Position numbers and translations under genes: made by a program. The notes beneath the pieces are model-generated. The model was given only the letters and a program-made list of their open reading frames with translations, was not told the origin of the DNA and searched no databases. Positions 26,304 through 39,085 of a stretch of DNA of 64,000 nucleotides are shown here, one piece after another; position 1 is the first letter of the stretch; each line of letters opens with the position of its first letter. Origin of the DNA: Micromussa lordhowensis. Taxonomy: Eukaryota; Cnidaria; Anthozoa; Scleractinia; Lobophylliidae. The DNA lies in contig OZ026601.1 in assembly GCA_964020085.1 (NCBI GenBank), forward strand, positions 26,104,914-26,168,913. Reading direction: 5' to 3'.

Positions 26304-26408
26304 AACAATTAGACCCTTCACCCTCAAGGGCCACGGGTCAATAGCCCATTCGGCTTCACCTCATGGGCTGTTGACCCGTAGCCCTTTCGGGCTACGGGTC
26401 TAATTGTT
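26304..26408. repeat. fold-back element B (ends AACAATTAGA)
   Basis: Inverted arms AACAATTAGACCC ... GGGTCTAATTGTT, with internal paired GGGCTACGGGTC-type blocks. The interior differs from element A although the ends are the same. Confidence 0.7.
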
Positions 26409-26800
26409 AAATACTTCGTTTTTCAAAGCACACCAACACATGTAAATCAAGTGGCCGGTCTGAAGTTGCTCCCGTCGTTATCTTAGCGGTGAGTCCTATT
26501 TTATAGCTTTCCCTTGTCGAAACCAATTAGTCCTAATCACTTGTATCTTCATTTTGAAAATAAGTCAATTTTAGCTGACGAAGAGGTAAGAGGTAAAGTT
26601 TCTAAATTTCGGTTTTCGTTTAGCCAAGTGATGACGTTATCCTCCTTCACCATTACGACCGAATAAACAGCTTGAAGTACATGACAAGCTAAAAAGCTGA
26701 ACTGAAACAAAGAGAGATGTTACTTTGAAAGCCTTACAACACCGCAAGCTACTTTTATTAGCTATTTAGCAAGTAAATTAATCGCCCTGACGATTTTGTG

Positions 26801-26836
26801 AAACTGACCTTTCGAGCGTTGGTCCTTTGTCACAGC
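26801..26836 (-). ncRNA. hammerhead-like motif, degenerate
   Basis: On the minus strand the order is GCT, GTGACAA, a stem-loop, CGAAAGGTC, AGT, in the order of the type I ribozyme. The CUGANGA core is altered. Confidence 0.35.
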
Positions 26837-27247
26837 AAAGAGGGTGATTGTAAGTATGTGTGCTTATCTAGTTGAGCACGGAGTTACTCTATTGGAGGAA
26901 GCATGGCAAAAGAAATGCCGTGAATAAACTGAATTAGTTATGAAAAACGCTCTTTGACCCCATGGGAGGCCAAGATACCGTACCAAGACACAGTTCTGAA
27001 CTTTACGATTTTTAGCGCTGTCATGGTGGAGTGGCTGGAGTCAAACACCATAGGTCCATAGACAATCTGAAAAGATTGAAACTTTTGTAGACAAGTTTAG
27101 AGCCGTCTTTCTCGTTGTTTTTTGTCTTCGCAGAAGCGATCTTCAGATTTCTAATCTCATTTAATTCATTCAGTCACACATTTTCCGTTACCATGCTTCC
27201 TCCAATAACGTAACTCCGTGCTGCACCATAAGAACACACACCCAAAA

Positions 27248-27467
27248 CGGTGTCTGACATTTGCATACTGCAGACTGCAGACTGCAGACTACATTTAGAT
27301 CTAAACAGCAATCTGGTTAGCCTGAATACCAGTCAGATTAGCCTGAATAGCACTCCGCTTAGCCTGTTTACGGTTAGCTATCAGTAATGGAAACGGGAAA
27401 GCAGTATTTAGTTAAAAAGTCTACAGTCTGAGGTCCGCAGTGTGCAGTCTGCAAATGTCAGACACCG
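27248..27467. mobile_element. 220-bp MITE with 9-bp target duplication
   Basis: Terminal inverted repeats begin CGGTGTCTGACATTTGCA and end with its complement. CACCCAAAA flanks it on both sides (27239-27247, 27468-27476). A subterminal ACTGCAGACTGCAG repeat is present. A nine-base duplication points to Mutator-like transposases, but no coding sequence is left to confirm this. Confidence 0.75.
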
Positions 27468-27489
27468 CACCCAAAATCAACAATCCCCA

Positions 27490-27535
27490 ACGTTGCTCTG
27501 ACGAAGGAATGACGCTTGAAACGTCAGCATAAGAA
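27490..27535 (+). ncRNA. hammerhead ribozyme motif with intact CUGACGA core
   Basis: GCT (27495-27497), CTGACGA (27498-27504), a weak stem II, GAAA (27518-27521), CGTC (27522-27525) and AGC (27526-27528). The core bases and the stem I closing triplets GCU/AGC fit a type I hammerhead, with cleavage expected after 27525. Stem II is poor, so activity is uncertain. Confidence 0.5.
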
Positions 27536-27540
27536 ACTTG

Positions 27541-28734
27541 CTCCATCGCTTTATTCCACAGTCGCTTTAAAGGCTAATAACTTTATTAATAACAGGTCTT
27601 TCGCGTCCGGCTTTGAAAACTGTGCTAATATATATAGTTTTTTTGTATCAGTGGACAGGTTTGGTTAATTGCATTTCAACGTAAAGGAAAGGGTGAGGAA
27701 AAACTGGTCTCTTTGACATGTAGCAATCCGTTTCCTTTTATTACTCCCATCACAGCTGCAGTCACGTTTTAACAAAAAGGTTTTAATTGCCGTTCATGCA
27801 CTCTCTTCTCCTATTGACTATATGCGTTCACTTCTTTCACTTAGCAACTGATCATGAGAAGGATGAATTACTTGCACAAAATTAATGCCTTAAGACAACC
27901 ATTGAGGTAAGGTTCCCTGAACCTCTGAAGAAATTTGTTTAATCTGAAAAGCACTGGTGGTTTAAGGTAAGCCTGGCAGTAAAAAAAGGAAAAATATAAT
28001 ATTCAGTGATGAAGGCTATTTAAAAAAAATCCGAGTTCTTTGATGATCTTGGCCCCCATTTATGGAAGTGGTCTATGTTTTCAGGAAAGAAGGAATACTT
28101 TGCATGGGAGTTTAATTCCCTTCCACAACCCTCTCTTTGCTCAATTTTCCGCCTCGTGGGGAGCAGGAAATTGCATGGAAGCCTTTAACCCTGAATGGTA
28201 TCAACATCTTAGTATTAGCTTCTGCTTTGAGAATGGGAGCGCTGAAAGAAGTAGACAAAACTTACATGAAAAAGTAGAGAACAACACAAGGTCATCCGCA
28301 TTCACTTTTGAGGCTCTACGGCATATTTGTTTTTCATTGTTTACATGTTTTAGCTATCATTTATGTTAGGAAGGTTTTAAGAGCTTATGGGACTCCAGTC
28401 TTTAATTTGCTCTTAGCCCCTTCTTTATATCAGTGAAGTTTACTTTCGTTAACTGCAAAAGTCTTGTTCCTTTTTTTTCTTCTTCTGTACCTTCTTGAAC
28501 ATGATTTTAATATCATATATATGATCATACATTGCTATCAGGATCGAAAGATGAACATTTTTTTTTTAAAGTTTATTGAGTGTTTATCTAAAACGTTTCT
28601 GCACTTGTCTTGTAGTCATATCATTCCTTATGTGCTGTCATCGTTCACATTCTTGACTATTCCTCATCCTACCTGTTGATAAAATCGAATATAAACAGTA
28701 CATCAGAACATGTCCATAAGAATACTAAGCTAAC
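27541..28734. other. non-coding DNA, nothing firm recognised
   Basis: The open frame at 28040-28369 shows no domain I recognise and no splice context. I treat the stretch as non-coding. Confidence 0.4.
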
Positions 28735-29590
28735 TTGACCTTGTGCTAGGTCATGCATACTGATTGTCGTTCACTTTTACCTTGTGCAGTGTCAGAAATG
28801 CAATAACAATATTCCACTATGATATTCGTTCAGTTTCCTTCCTCTGGGGCCATTATTGATTGTCGGAAGTTACTGTAACTATTAATTCTCCATACTGTTT
28901 GTCACTTATTTGTTATCTTGCCCGGTAGTAATCCTCTCGTGCAGTTTCATCTTCTCCAGATCAAATGTTAATAAGAATCAAATGTTGATGATACATTACA
29001 ACAAATCAACTGGAATATCCAGCCTCCCCGACCTCACCCTCGGCAAATTTCACATATACATTGATTATTACTTATCTTTACCTTGTTCGATGCTGGAACT
29101 GGTATCAATAGTAAATCCTCCAACAAACTGATTGCCTTTCATTGTGTATCTTGTCCAGTATGGGAACATACTTTGTAATTCTTAAAATTGTCATTTGTAT
29201 CTTGCCAGGTGTAAGAACTGAGGTAGTAATCCTAACAACTCATATTGTAGTCAGCCATACTGGTGCAGGTGTAAACCCTCCATACCGATTGCCACTAATT
29301 TCTATCTTGTTCAGTGTTTTCTCGTCATTCATGTTTATCTTGTGCAGACATAACTGAGATAGTAATCCTCCATACTGATTGTCACTTAATTTTGTCTTGT
29401 CCATTATGAGAACTGAAGTAGCAATTCTCCATACTGGTTGTCCTTCAGTTTTATGTTCCCCGTTCCCCAGTGTCACAGCTGATATCGTAATTCTCCATAC
29501 TGACTGCCATTCAGGTTTATCTTTTCCAGTGTCAAATGAATATTGCAATTCTCTAGACTGATTGCATTTAGTTTTATCTTGTCCAGTGTC
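28735..29590. repeat. degenerate ~60-bp minisatellite (left block)
   Basis: Diverged units built on CTCCATACTGATTGCCA, TTCAGTTTTATCTTGTCC and AGTGTCAGAACTGA recur about every 55-65 bp. They read as open frames in several phases only because of the repetition. The array resumes at 30655 after an inserted PLE. Confidence 0.75.
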
Positions 29591-29595
29591 ACAAT

Positions 29596-30640
29596 TTTAC
29601 CATCATGCCCGACATAGCATGAGTCGGAATTTTTCTTGACACCCTAAACTATTGCTACCCATCAGCAAAGTTTACTATGGAGGTGGAACGGAATGCCTCG
29701 CTTCCTTTCATCGGTATTGACCTGTAAAACTTAGCTCCCAGAATCCAGACCAAGGTCTAGGTAAAACCAACCAACACGGGCCTTTTACCCCACTACCAGA
29801 GCCATGTGGACATTCGGTACAAGCGCAGTCTAATGACCACTCTGCTAGATCGTGCTTACCGCATATCGTCCGACTGGTCATACATCTCACAAGAATGCGA
29901 TCGACTTGAGACTGTATTCTTCAGTAAAGCTAAAGTACCCGAAGCACTTATTCAATCTGGCTGTCAAGCAATTCGTTGATTCCAGGGTAGCAGACCAGCA
30001 GCACATTCCATCAACCGACACGACTACATCCCCCATCCGAGTTATCATACCATTTAAAGATCAGGTCTCTGCTAATATAGTGAAAAAACGTCTCACAGAC
30101 CTCAGCTCAAAAATCAAGACCACCATTCAGCCCGTGTTCATCAGCAGAAAACTCAACGAAGGCCTTAATAAAGTTCGAGAAGTCAAGTCAGCCACTGTTA
30201 AACAACAATGTGTAGTTTATAAATTTAAATGTAGCCTGTGAGATGCAGGATATGTTGGTTACACTCGCGGCCACCTCCACGAACGCGTTGAGGGACACAA
30301 ACAAAAATCATCGTCAATTTGTAAACATTATTTTAGCGAAAATAACTCGAACGTACCACCTTGTCCTTCAGAACAAATTCACGTGCTTGCCAAATGTACT
30401 AACAAATTTGATTGCCTAATTAAGGAGATGCTTTTTATAACAAAAATTAAACCATCCCTAAACATGCAAACGGATTCGATTCGCGCAAAGGTATTCACTT
30501 GAAGAACTTGTGACCCTTTGTTATTATGTTAATTTGTAGAAATCAAATCATCGATATCGCATTAATTATTCACTCTGCCTTGAGAATGGCGTCACTATGA
30601 CGCCAAAACGTTAATTTTAACGTTAATATTCCCTTGTTTA
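29596..30640 (+). pseudogene. 5'-truncated PLE (PLE2): RT end plus GIY-YIG, with stops
   Basis: The plus strand shows the RT palm and thumb (KFTMEVERN...LPFIG, TKV, VKPTNTGLLPHYQSHVD, LLDRAYRISS, CDRLETVF), then the connector (RVIIPFKDQVSANIVKK) and the GIY-YIG domain (GYVGYTRGHLHERV, then KFDCLIKEMLFI and TDSIRAKVF). In-frame stops are visible near 29630, in the LPFIG region, before VKPTNTG and at 30239-30241. One frameshift lies near 29930. It interrupts the minisatellite and is related to, but distinct from, PLE1. Confidence 0.8.
30577..30615 (+). ncRNA. hammerhead-derived motif of PLE2, degenerate
   Basis: GCC, TTGAGAA, a strong TGGCGTCA/TGACGCCA stem, AAAA, CGTT, in the place and order of the ribozyme downstream of the GIY-YIG domain. 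GAAA is AAAA and the core is altered, so it is a relic. Confidence 0.4.
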
Positions 30641-30654
30641 TGCTTTATGAAATT

Positions 30655-31095
30655 TTCATTGATCAAGTGTCACAATTGAGTTCATTCAGTTTTGTCTTGT
30701 CTAGTGTCAGAAGTGATATCGTAATTCTCCATACAGATTGCCATCATTTTATCTTGTCCAGTGTCAGTGCTGATATTGTAATTCCCCAGACTGATCGCCA
30801 TTTAGTTTTATCTTGTCCAGTGTCACAATTGATATTTTAATTATCCATACTTATTGCCATTCAGTTTTGTCTTGTCCAATGTCAGAAGTGATATGGTAAT
30901 TCTCCATACTGATTGCCATCCTTTTTATCTTGTCTGGTGTTAGAACTGAAATTGTAATCCACCATACTTGATGCCAGTCAGTTTTACCTTGTCCAGTGTC
31001 AAAACTGATGTCATTGCAATTCTCCATACTGTTTTGCCATTCATTGTTACTTTGTCCAGAGTCAGAATTTATCTTGAAATTCTCCATACTGATGT
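30655..31095. repeat. degenerate ~60-bp minisatellite (right block)
   Basis: Continuation of the array at 28735-29590: GTAATTCTCCATACTGATTG and TTATCTTGTCCAGTGTCAG recur every ~60 bp. Confidence 0.75.
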
Positions 31096-31485
31096 AAATT
31101 TCCAATTTTCTTGTTTTAATTATTAGACTTGATCCAATGCTTTAATTTCCTCTTTATTATTTTAGAGTGTCTCATATTTTAGTTTTTTGTATTATAGCTG
31201 CATATTTGAGAATCTTTTGTAGTAATTTTTAATACCCCACCTTTATATTCTGTACATATTTATAAATGAGGGCCACTGGTTTTTCAGTTACTACTGTTGT
31301 GTGTTACCCTCAATAAATAAAGTTGACTATGATTATGATTATTATTATTATCATCATTATCATCTAAAGGTGCTGGAGGTCCAGCGAATATAGATACAAA
31401 TGGCTTTTAAAGGATCCTTGCTAGGAAGCCATTCAAGAAGTCCGGCTCTAATTTATGTGAGGCTTTTGCAACTCTGACCTGCTGA

Positions 31486-31758
31486 TTGTGCACAGAATAC
31501 ATTGATCCCACAACCATTGAGCCAATTCAAGCAAGTCATCTTATCCCGCTGGGTAAGGGTAACAGAGAAATCATACCAATAGGAGTGGGCGAAGTAATTA
31601 GAATTATTGGAAAGTGCGTGGCAAAGATGACAAAACAGGATATACTAGAGTCAAGTGGCTTGCTTCAGGTTTGCACCGAACACAAATCCGGGAGTGAGGC
31701 AGGAGTGCACACAATGAACAGTTCTTTAGTCATGGAACAACCTACCACTTGTTGTTGA
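31486..31758 (+). pseudogene. reverse-transcriptase fragment (first copy)
   Basis: Short stretch with [29 protein letters not shown] and [20 protein letters not shown], the N-terminal fingers pattern of a retroelement RT (PIGVGEVxRRIIGK, KSGxEAAVH). A stop lies just upstream in the same conserved segment and the domain is cut off downstream. It is a relic. Confidence 0.65.
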
Positions 31759-33022
31759 AGCAGGCAGTTTGCCAGCTTTCAAGAATAAACTTGTAGTTCA
31801 CCTCATGTATGCAAATTGCCAGCATGATTTTACTATTATTTTATTGCTCTTTCTGTCTTTCATTCATGTTTGTAATTTAATTAAAGGAAGTTTTCAGTTA
31901 GGGCCAACCTCAGTAACTTCCTTTTAGGCTGCCCATTTATTTTTGATTGTTGTTAATCATTGGGCATTACCTTGATGCATCTTTTAATTTGCATCCTGAA
32001 TAACCCTTTATTGTATTATTTGTATTGTATTCTTTCAGTATCACACAAGCCCTATAATTGGTGTGAAGTCTACAAATCTGGATCTAGAAAGAGTTCTAAG
32101 TCCAGAACCTATAATTGCTAATGTACCTCCAACTTTACTTATAATAATAGTAATACTATTACAATACTTCATTTAGTTGATCAAAATACATATATCAAGT
32201 GTTACATTCAATAAAAGAAAAAATGATTAAAAACACGTCTAAAAAGCGTTTGTATTACAAATTTTAAAAGGGTAAAATGATAAAAAGGTAAGACTATATT
32301 GCTAATTTATACTTAATTAAAAACATAACCTATTGATAAATGTAATTTTAAAACACTCAATGTCTATATGAAGAAGCTCAGGCTGCTCTTACATATTTTA
32401 CGTTAGCCTTGACGATTCTTTTACTCAAGGTGACAAATTGTGATACAAAGTTAGTTTGCAATCACACCATGATCTGATGAGCTCTGATAATTCTCATAAA
32501 AATGCTCGTCAGACCTTGAGTGGCCCAATTTTGAGAAAACTGATCTACTTCCAGAAGACTTTTTTTTTCTAAGGACCAATGTCTGAACTCACTAGAAATT
32601 TAGTTATATCCAGCTAACACTAAGATAAATGACAATGGCAGTTTGGGTAAGAGTTGTTTTATGCTGTGCAGTTATTTCTAAGTTTCAGTTTAATGATACT
32701 TTTCCACATATATGCTAAGAAAACAATCTTTATGTTTATTAATTTTTAATACCTCACCTTTTTATTCTGTACATATTTATAAATGAGGGCCACTGGTTTT
32801 TCAGTTTCTAATGTTGTGTGTTACCCTCAATAAATAAAGTTGATTATGATTATGATTATTTATTGATTATGATTATGATTATTATTATCATCATTATCAT
32901 CTAAAGGGGCTGGAGGTCCACCGAATGTAGATACAAATGGCTTTCAAAGGATCCTTGCTAGCAAGCCATTAAAGAAGTCTGGCTCTAATTTGTGTGAGGC
33001 TTTTGCAACTCTGACCCGCTGA

Positions 33023-33295
33023 TTGTGCACAGAATACATTGATCCCACAACCATTGAGCCAATTCAAGCAAGTCATCTTATCCCGCCGGGTAAGGGTAAC
33101 AGAGAAATCATACCAATAGGAGTGGGCAAAGTAATTAGAATTATTGGAAAGTGCGTGGCAAAGATTACAAAACAAGATATAATAGAGTCGAGTGGCTTGC
33201 TTCAGGTTTGCACCGAACACAAATCCGGGAGTGAGGCAGGAGTGCACACAATGAACAGTTCTTTAGTCATGGAACAACCTACCACTTGTTGTTGA
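33023..33295 (+). pseudogene. reverse-transcriptase fragment (second copy)
   Basis: Copy of the fragment at 31486, offset 1,537 bp, with a few substitutions (for example LIPPGKGN for LIPLGKGN). It has the same truncations. Confidence 0.65.
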
Positions 33296-34260
33296 AGCAG
33301 GCAGTTTGCCAGCTTTCAAGAATAAACTTGTACATGTAGTTCACCTATGTATGCAAATTGCCAGCATATGATTTTATTATTACTTTATTGCTCTTTCTGT
33401 CTTTCATTTACGTTTGTAATTTAATTAAAGGAAGTTTTCAGTTAGGGCCAACCTCAGTAACTTCCTTTTAGGCTGCCCATTTATTTTTGATTGTTGTTAA
33501 TCATTGGGCATTACCTTGATGCATCTTTTAATTTGCATCCTGAATAACCCTTTATTGTATTATTTGTATTGTATTCTTTCAGTATCACACAAGCCCTATA
33601 ATTGGTGTGAAGTCTACAAATCTGGATCTAGAAAGAGTTCTAAGTCCAGAACCTATAATTGCTAATGTACCTCCAACTGTACTTATAATAATAGTAATAC
33701 TATTATAATACTTCATTTAGTTGTACAAAATACATATCAAGTGTTACATTCAATAAAAGAAAAAATGATAAAAAACACCTCTAAAAAGCGTTTGTATTAC
33801 AAATTTAAAAAGGGTAAAATGATAAAAAGGTAAGACTCTATTGCTAATTTAATTAAAACATAACCTATTGATAAATGTATTTTTAAAACACTCAGTGTTT
33901 ATATGAAGAAGCTCAGGCTGCTCTTACATCTTTTACGTTAGCCTTGCTTCTTTTACTCAAGGTGACAAATTGTGATACAAAATTAGTTTGCAATCACACC
34001 ATAATCTGATTAGCTTTGATAATTCTGTTTAGAAATGTTCGTCAGACCTTGAGCAGCCGAATTTTGAGAAAACTGATCTACTTCCGGAAGACATTTTTTT
34101 CTAAGCAGGACCAATATCTGAACCAACTGGAAATTTAGTTATATCCAGCTAACACTAAGATAAATGACATTGGCAGTTTGGGTAAGAGTTCTATTATGCT
34201 GTGCAGTTATTTCCAAGTTTCAGTTTAATCATACATAAATAATATGCTGAGAAAACAAAG

Positions 34261-37200
34261 CAAAAAGATGGTGGGATGGTAGCAGGGTAAAACTTAATTT
34301 CCATTCTAGGGCCACTCTAAAGAAAAACCCTAAATTGTGTATTTTATAAAAATAATACGGTTTTCTGAAACAACTTTACAAAACAAAATTGAAAAAGAAA
34401 CAAAGGTTCCTCAAGAACAACTTATTTTAATATCTGATCCCTATAACCATTTCGAACCAAGACAAGCAGTCATCCCTTTGCCAAAAAGGAGCAGCATGCT
34501 ACACAGGAGGCTTATGGTACACACTTTGGCCCAATTGGAAAGCAGAAAAAAAAACAGTGAAAATCGTTCCGCAGATCCTCAAGACTGGAAAACACAACTG
34601 CATGCAAGGAGCTGTTCTTACATAGACACACCCCCAAAACATTCTTTGAAGTCTGCATCCAGCTGTGCCCCTACCACCAGATGCTCTTGTCCAATGATCT
34701 TGCAAGAAGCAACTGACTGTCAACATACTACCCACTGCTGATCAATACCCAAAGCAATCAAAAGCTGTGCTGCTGTCCTCCACACCTCAAGGCTCTAAGC
34801 TAAACAACGTTGGCAATCCAACAGAATCTAGAAACAGCCCTGAACCAATGGCAGCACCATTCCAAATACATTATTCAGTGTCCAGTTAACCAAGCCCAAC
34901 TCAGTGACTCACCCTCAGTTTGGATCAAATACCCAGTTAAGCCTGAAGCAAACAAACCTAACCAAGATCATGTCAGGCTGTATGTCCAAAACCATTGTGC
35001 CTAGACCTGTGAACTACCTTTTCAGTCATCAGACTTTATATTCCATGGTGACATCCCAACATAACAATGTTTGAAAAAATGTCCTTTGACATCATTGATC
35101 TTTTGTTTATTTACTTTAAAATAGACGTAATTTATTGTTTTATGCTGCAGACTTGGAACCTTTCATATGTTGTTGGTATTAGACCAGTATTTATTTTGGT
35201 CTACAATAAATTACTTTTCACAAAAGACAGAAAGGAATATGGTAGGTGTGCAGTGCATCTTGGTTGTTAAAATTTTGATACATGGCTAAATATCATTTAG
35301 GTAAAGTGAGACTTCAACCAATGCAGCCAGCGGTTTTTCCCTCAACAGTATGTGACCTGTGAGGTGGCCCTCAGGGGATTTGCAGGGCTCTTTCGTCTCA
35401 CTGCACTACAAGTGTAGTTCAGTTAGATGATCTTTGCGGATCATTTGCACAGCTCATGCTAGCGAATCTTTGTGGATTGTAATGCTCCCTCTCCTCCCTC
35501 CCTCTTGGTTTGCTGGTCTCTCGGTAAGTATTTGGTCGGGTAAGTTATTTCCAATGATATCTTTCAGACTGAAGGTGCCAGTTAGTGGCCGCCTCTTGGG
35601 GTGGTTCCCGCTTCCAGTTGCCCTGGATACCTCCCTTCAGCATATGTCATTTGGCACTCTGCTAACCTTTTAGGCCCCAGTTCCCAAAGTCACCTATTTA
35701 CTGGTTCCCTGTTACTCCAGGAACTTAACTGTAAAGGAATCCATCGAGAAGTTTGTACAGGTTTTATGTCTAAATTGACTTTTATGTTTGTATTGGTAGA
35801 CAGCCCATACCAGTAAAAATGTCATCAAAATTTCTCATGTTTGCCACAGGAGAGGTTCATAATATATTTATTGTTGTTTACTATTCCATGAGCTTAAAAG
35901 GACTGATCAGGTCCTTATAGAGATGTTTATCCTTGTTTGATGCTTAATGTTCAGCTTGATTGTGAAATCCAAACATGACACCTTAAAAAGCGTGTTTCTG
36001 TGGCATAAAATGGTTGCTTAATTGAGGAAGACAAAATCTTCTCATAGTGTTCCTTATCTGCATTGGTTAAGATAGCAATATTCATAACTTTCACACGAGC
36101 CGAAGTGCAGTCCAGCCCATCCAGACTGTACTGGTAATAACATTAATGGCTCATTTGTTTTCATCTACCATGTTTAATCAGAGTAATTTTCAAATTCTAC
36201 TTTGTCTCCGAATTTGTTTTCTGTTTGGATTTAGGCATGATGCAAGATGGTTTGTTTTCTTAAAAGTAATGTCATCAGGGTATTTGAGGCCTTGCATTTA
36301 TGTATTCAAGCATATAATGTATGGTTATGTGTACATTTGCAGACTCTGTGATCCCTGCTTTGCAGAGGACTTTGTACAGTTTTAGACTATGTGGCCAAAC
36401 CATTCCTCATATTTAACTTGCATGCAACCCTGGAAATTTATTAAAAATAGGCAACACTTAAATCTGAATGTAAAGTCATTTTGAGTCAATAACAGATTCA
36501 TGATCATGCAGAGAGTATTTTTGCTTGAAAAATGAATCTCTTAATTAGGCTAGATTGCCTACCTATGTTTAGAGCTGCAAGAAGAATTTCATTAATTATT
36601 TGATGTAATTGTGCAATTTTCTCTAGGTTGTTACATTGTACAAGTTCAATTTTTTTAAACACCCTTTATAAACTGACAAAGAGGTCTCACAGAAACATGT
36701 AACTATACAATAATTACAAATCAAAAACAATTGATCTTTTTTAAAACACTCTGCATTCATTTTAGAAATACATTTACATGTACTTTGATTCAAACCTTAT
36801 ATCAATGATATTAACTAACAGTTCATTCAATTGCACTAACTCTTGGATCAGTTTAAGGGCATTACAGTTTGAGAAGCAGTGTGTAATGACTCATGACAGA
36901 CAAAAACAAGACACTGCAAATTGATGACTTGATCATTTAAGGCAAATACACATTAGCAACATAAATGCAAGAAAATGAATGTCACCAAGTTACAATTGGT
37001 TTTCCCTGGGCAACTAATTGCTCATAAAAGTGAAATGATAACATGGATGATAAAGTACCTTACTTTGAAATAAATACTCTATCGTCTCTCTATACACATG
37101 ATTTTAAAAACAAATAGATTATGGGGCATTTTTATCATCCAATCCTTATAATGACCTTGTAAACATACATGTATGTTTGTGCCTTATTAAAGTAACAATT

Positions 37201-38696
37201 TCCTTTTTGTTGAATGATCAAGAAAAAGGGTAAATTTTAGCACCTGGTGCACTGCAGGTGTTAAAATATATCCCTTAGAAAGCTGTTATCAATGAAAAAG
37301 CAAAATGAACAAAACTGACAGCATTAACTTCATCTTACTTGCAATGTAATCTACCGCGACCCAAACCATGAATTAACACCCTGTATTCTGACATCACATG
37401 TGGTGTCAATTGATGCTTAGCTACCATTAGGGCTAGTGATTCATTTTGTGTCAACTTGAAGCTGTTGTACTGTCCTGACAATCCACAAGCTCCACCACCA
37501 CTTGCAGTCTTCTAATAACATTGTCAGTGAACCCATCCCGTGTAGTTGAATTCCTCGAGCTTCATACAGTTGTCATGAATCATACCTGTTTTAAAATACC
37601 TCAAAGAATACTTCACATTAAGTTCCATGTTCCATAGTAAAAATGCAAAGTATTAACATGTGTCATAATCACAAATGTTGCAATAAAAAATTAATAACAA
37701 TTTTTGACAGGGCAGGGGGGAATTATCCATCCTGACAGCATTTTTTCACTTGAAATATCAAAGCTAGAACTAAACAGGTTGAAAGGCAGAACTTTTTCTT
37801 TAGCACATGTTGTAAGATTATATACAAAATATCTTGATTGATTATTATCATTTTGCTTTTTGAGTAATGCAAAATTCTGGTTGGTATGACATCGCAAGTC
37901 ATGAGAGTTAAAGGAACTCCTCAAGATGCAGCAACTACATGTACAGAGCTCTGATTTCAAATTGCATTCTTCACTCAATAATATCACCATGCTAAGTGAT
38001 CAACCTGATCAAGAACAGAATTTACTTATGAGCAAAGTATCCACCATAACAATACATGTAAATCTGGATTGCATAAACTTCAAGTTTTACTGGTTTAGAG
38101 GTTTTCTGTTTCTCACTGCCATCCAAAATGTAAATCCATCCAATGAGGCGAAGATTGCTAAAACGTTGACTTTAAGCTGCTTGGAGACTCTTTAATATGT
38201 ATGAGGACATTTCCTGAAAATGGCCTCTGGCTGGCCTAGTCAAGTTAGGTCTTCCATGTTCATTAATGCTTCTCAAGCGAAAGTGCTGACAAAATATTGT
38301 TTTAATGTTGCTCATATTCTAATTAGCATTCATGAACTTCTAAAGAGAATTCAAGGTCTAATGGTAAAACTGCACGACTCTTTTATGAAGAAAAAATTAT
38401 TTTCTGAAATTTTCAAGGCCTTTTCAAGCATCTTGCAAAAGCACCATAACTGGGTATACAATGTACCAGACCAATTAATTGTGAAAGTTGGGAAAGGACT
38501 ATATTTACGCCTTCACTACTGGTACGACCTAAGTCAATTCATTTCCAGCTGAGCTAATGTAGCTTCAATCAACTACATGTACATACATGTAGCCTGCTTA
38601 AATTTGGCTGCTTGAATATCCAAACTGATGTATGGCCCGGCTTTGAGATATTGAATCAGAATTCTTCATGATTTAAAGGTGTCATCACAAATGTGT
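34261..38696. other. non-coding DNA, no gene recognised
   Basis: Several open frames of 60-130 codons occur here, but none shows a domain or exon structure I recognise. A stretch near 34370-34440 (IEKETKVPQEQLILI) faintly resembles a ubiquitin-like fold segment. Confidence 0.4.
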
Positions 38697-39085
38697 TTTG
38701 TTAACAATACCCTTTTTGTCAATGTTGGGAGGGGGAAGTGGGGGGTTGTGTGGGGGTGGGAAGTTGATGGCCTATTGGTTGGTCAGTTGGACTCTGCATC
38801 CATAGGTCCAAAATGGAGTCCAAGCTAGAGTTGCTGTGTCATCTTCTCAGGCAAGACACCCGACTCTCCCAGTACCTCTCCCCTCCAAGGAGTGGAAATG
38901 GTACTGGCCGATTGTAAGGGCAACCTGACAAAAGACAAGGGGTAACCTGTGATAGACTAGAATCCCATCCAGAGAGAGAGTGATAATACCCCTAGGCACT
39001 ACATGTCACAGAGATCAGAGTTAAGCACCGGCACTTATGAGCCATCTGGCTTCTCCATATCTCTAGGGAATGGAACCGACTTCCC
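38697..39085 (+). repeat. dispersed ~390-bp repeat, copy 1
   Basis: Begins TGTTAACAATACC, passes through a G-rich block, TGGTCAGTTGGACTCTG, GGTCCAAAATGGAG, TGGTACTGGCCGATT and GGGCAACCTGACA. It is an inverted relative of 40917-41293, roughly 75-80% alike by eye. No transposase is encoded. Confidence 0.75.

Larger units (their letters stand above)
26801..27535. mobile_element. non-autonomous PLE-like element with outward hammerhead motifs
   Basis: A minus-strand hammerhead-like motif (26801-26836) and a plus-strand one (27490-27535) mark the two ends. Inside, 26860-26910 and 27190-27240 are inverted copies (GCACGGAGTTAC and GGAGGAAGCATGG). No coding sequence remains. The layout equals the inverted ends of PLE1 and PLE3, so it is probably a deletion derivative. 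A MITE is inserted near the right end. Confidence 0.55.
31222..34260 (+). repeat. 1.5-kb tandem duplication
   Basis: 31222-32738 is repeated as 32739-34260, mostly well above 90% identical by eye, with small indels (for example in the GATTAT tail). Each unit has a LINE-like 3' end (CCTCAATAAATAAAGTTGA, then GATTAT repeats), a reverse-transcriptase relic, and ~1 kb of non-coding DNA. The second copy trails off near 34260. Confidence 0.8.

Noticed and set aside
29240..29548. 102-codon minus frame with repeated GG(L/I)-type units
   Set aside because: It is only the translation of the ~60-bp minisatellite, and each unit repeats the same peptide.
34337..34741. 134-codon frame with a faint ubiquitin-like-domain look (IEKETKVPQEQLILI)
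   Set aside because: The resemblance covers about 20 residues, the rest is unrelated, and there is no splice context. Too weak to call an exon.
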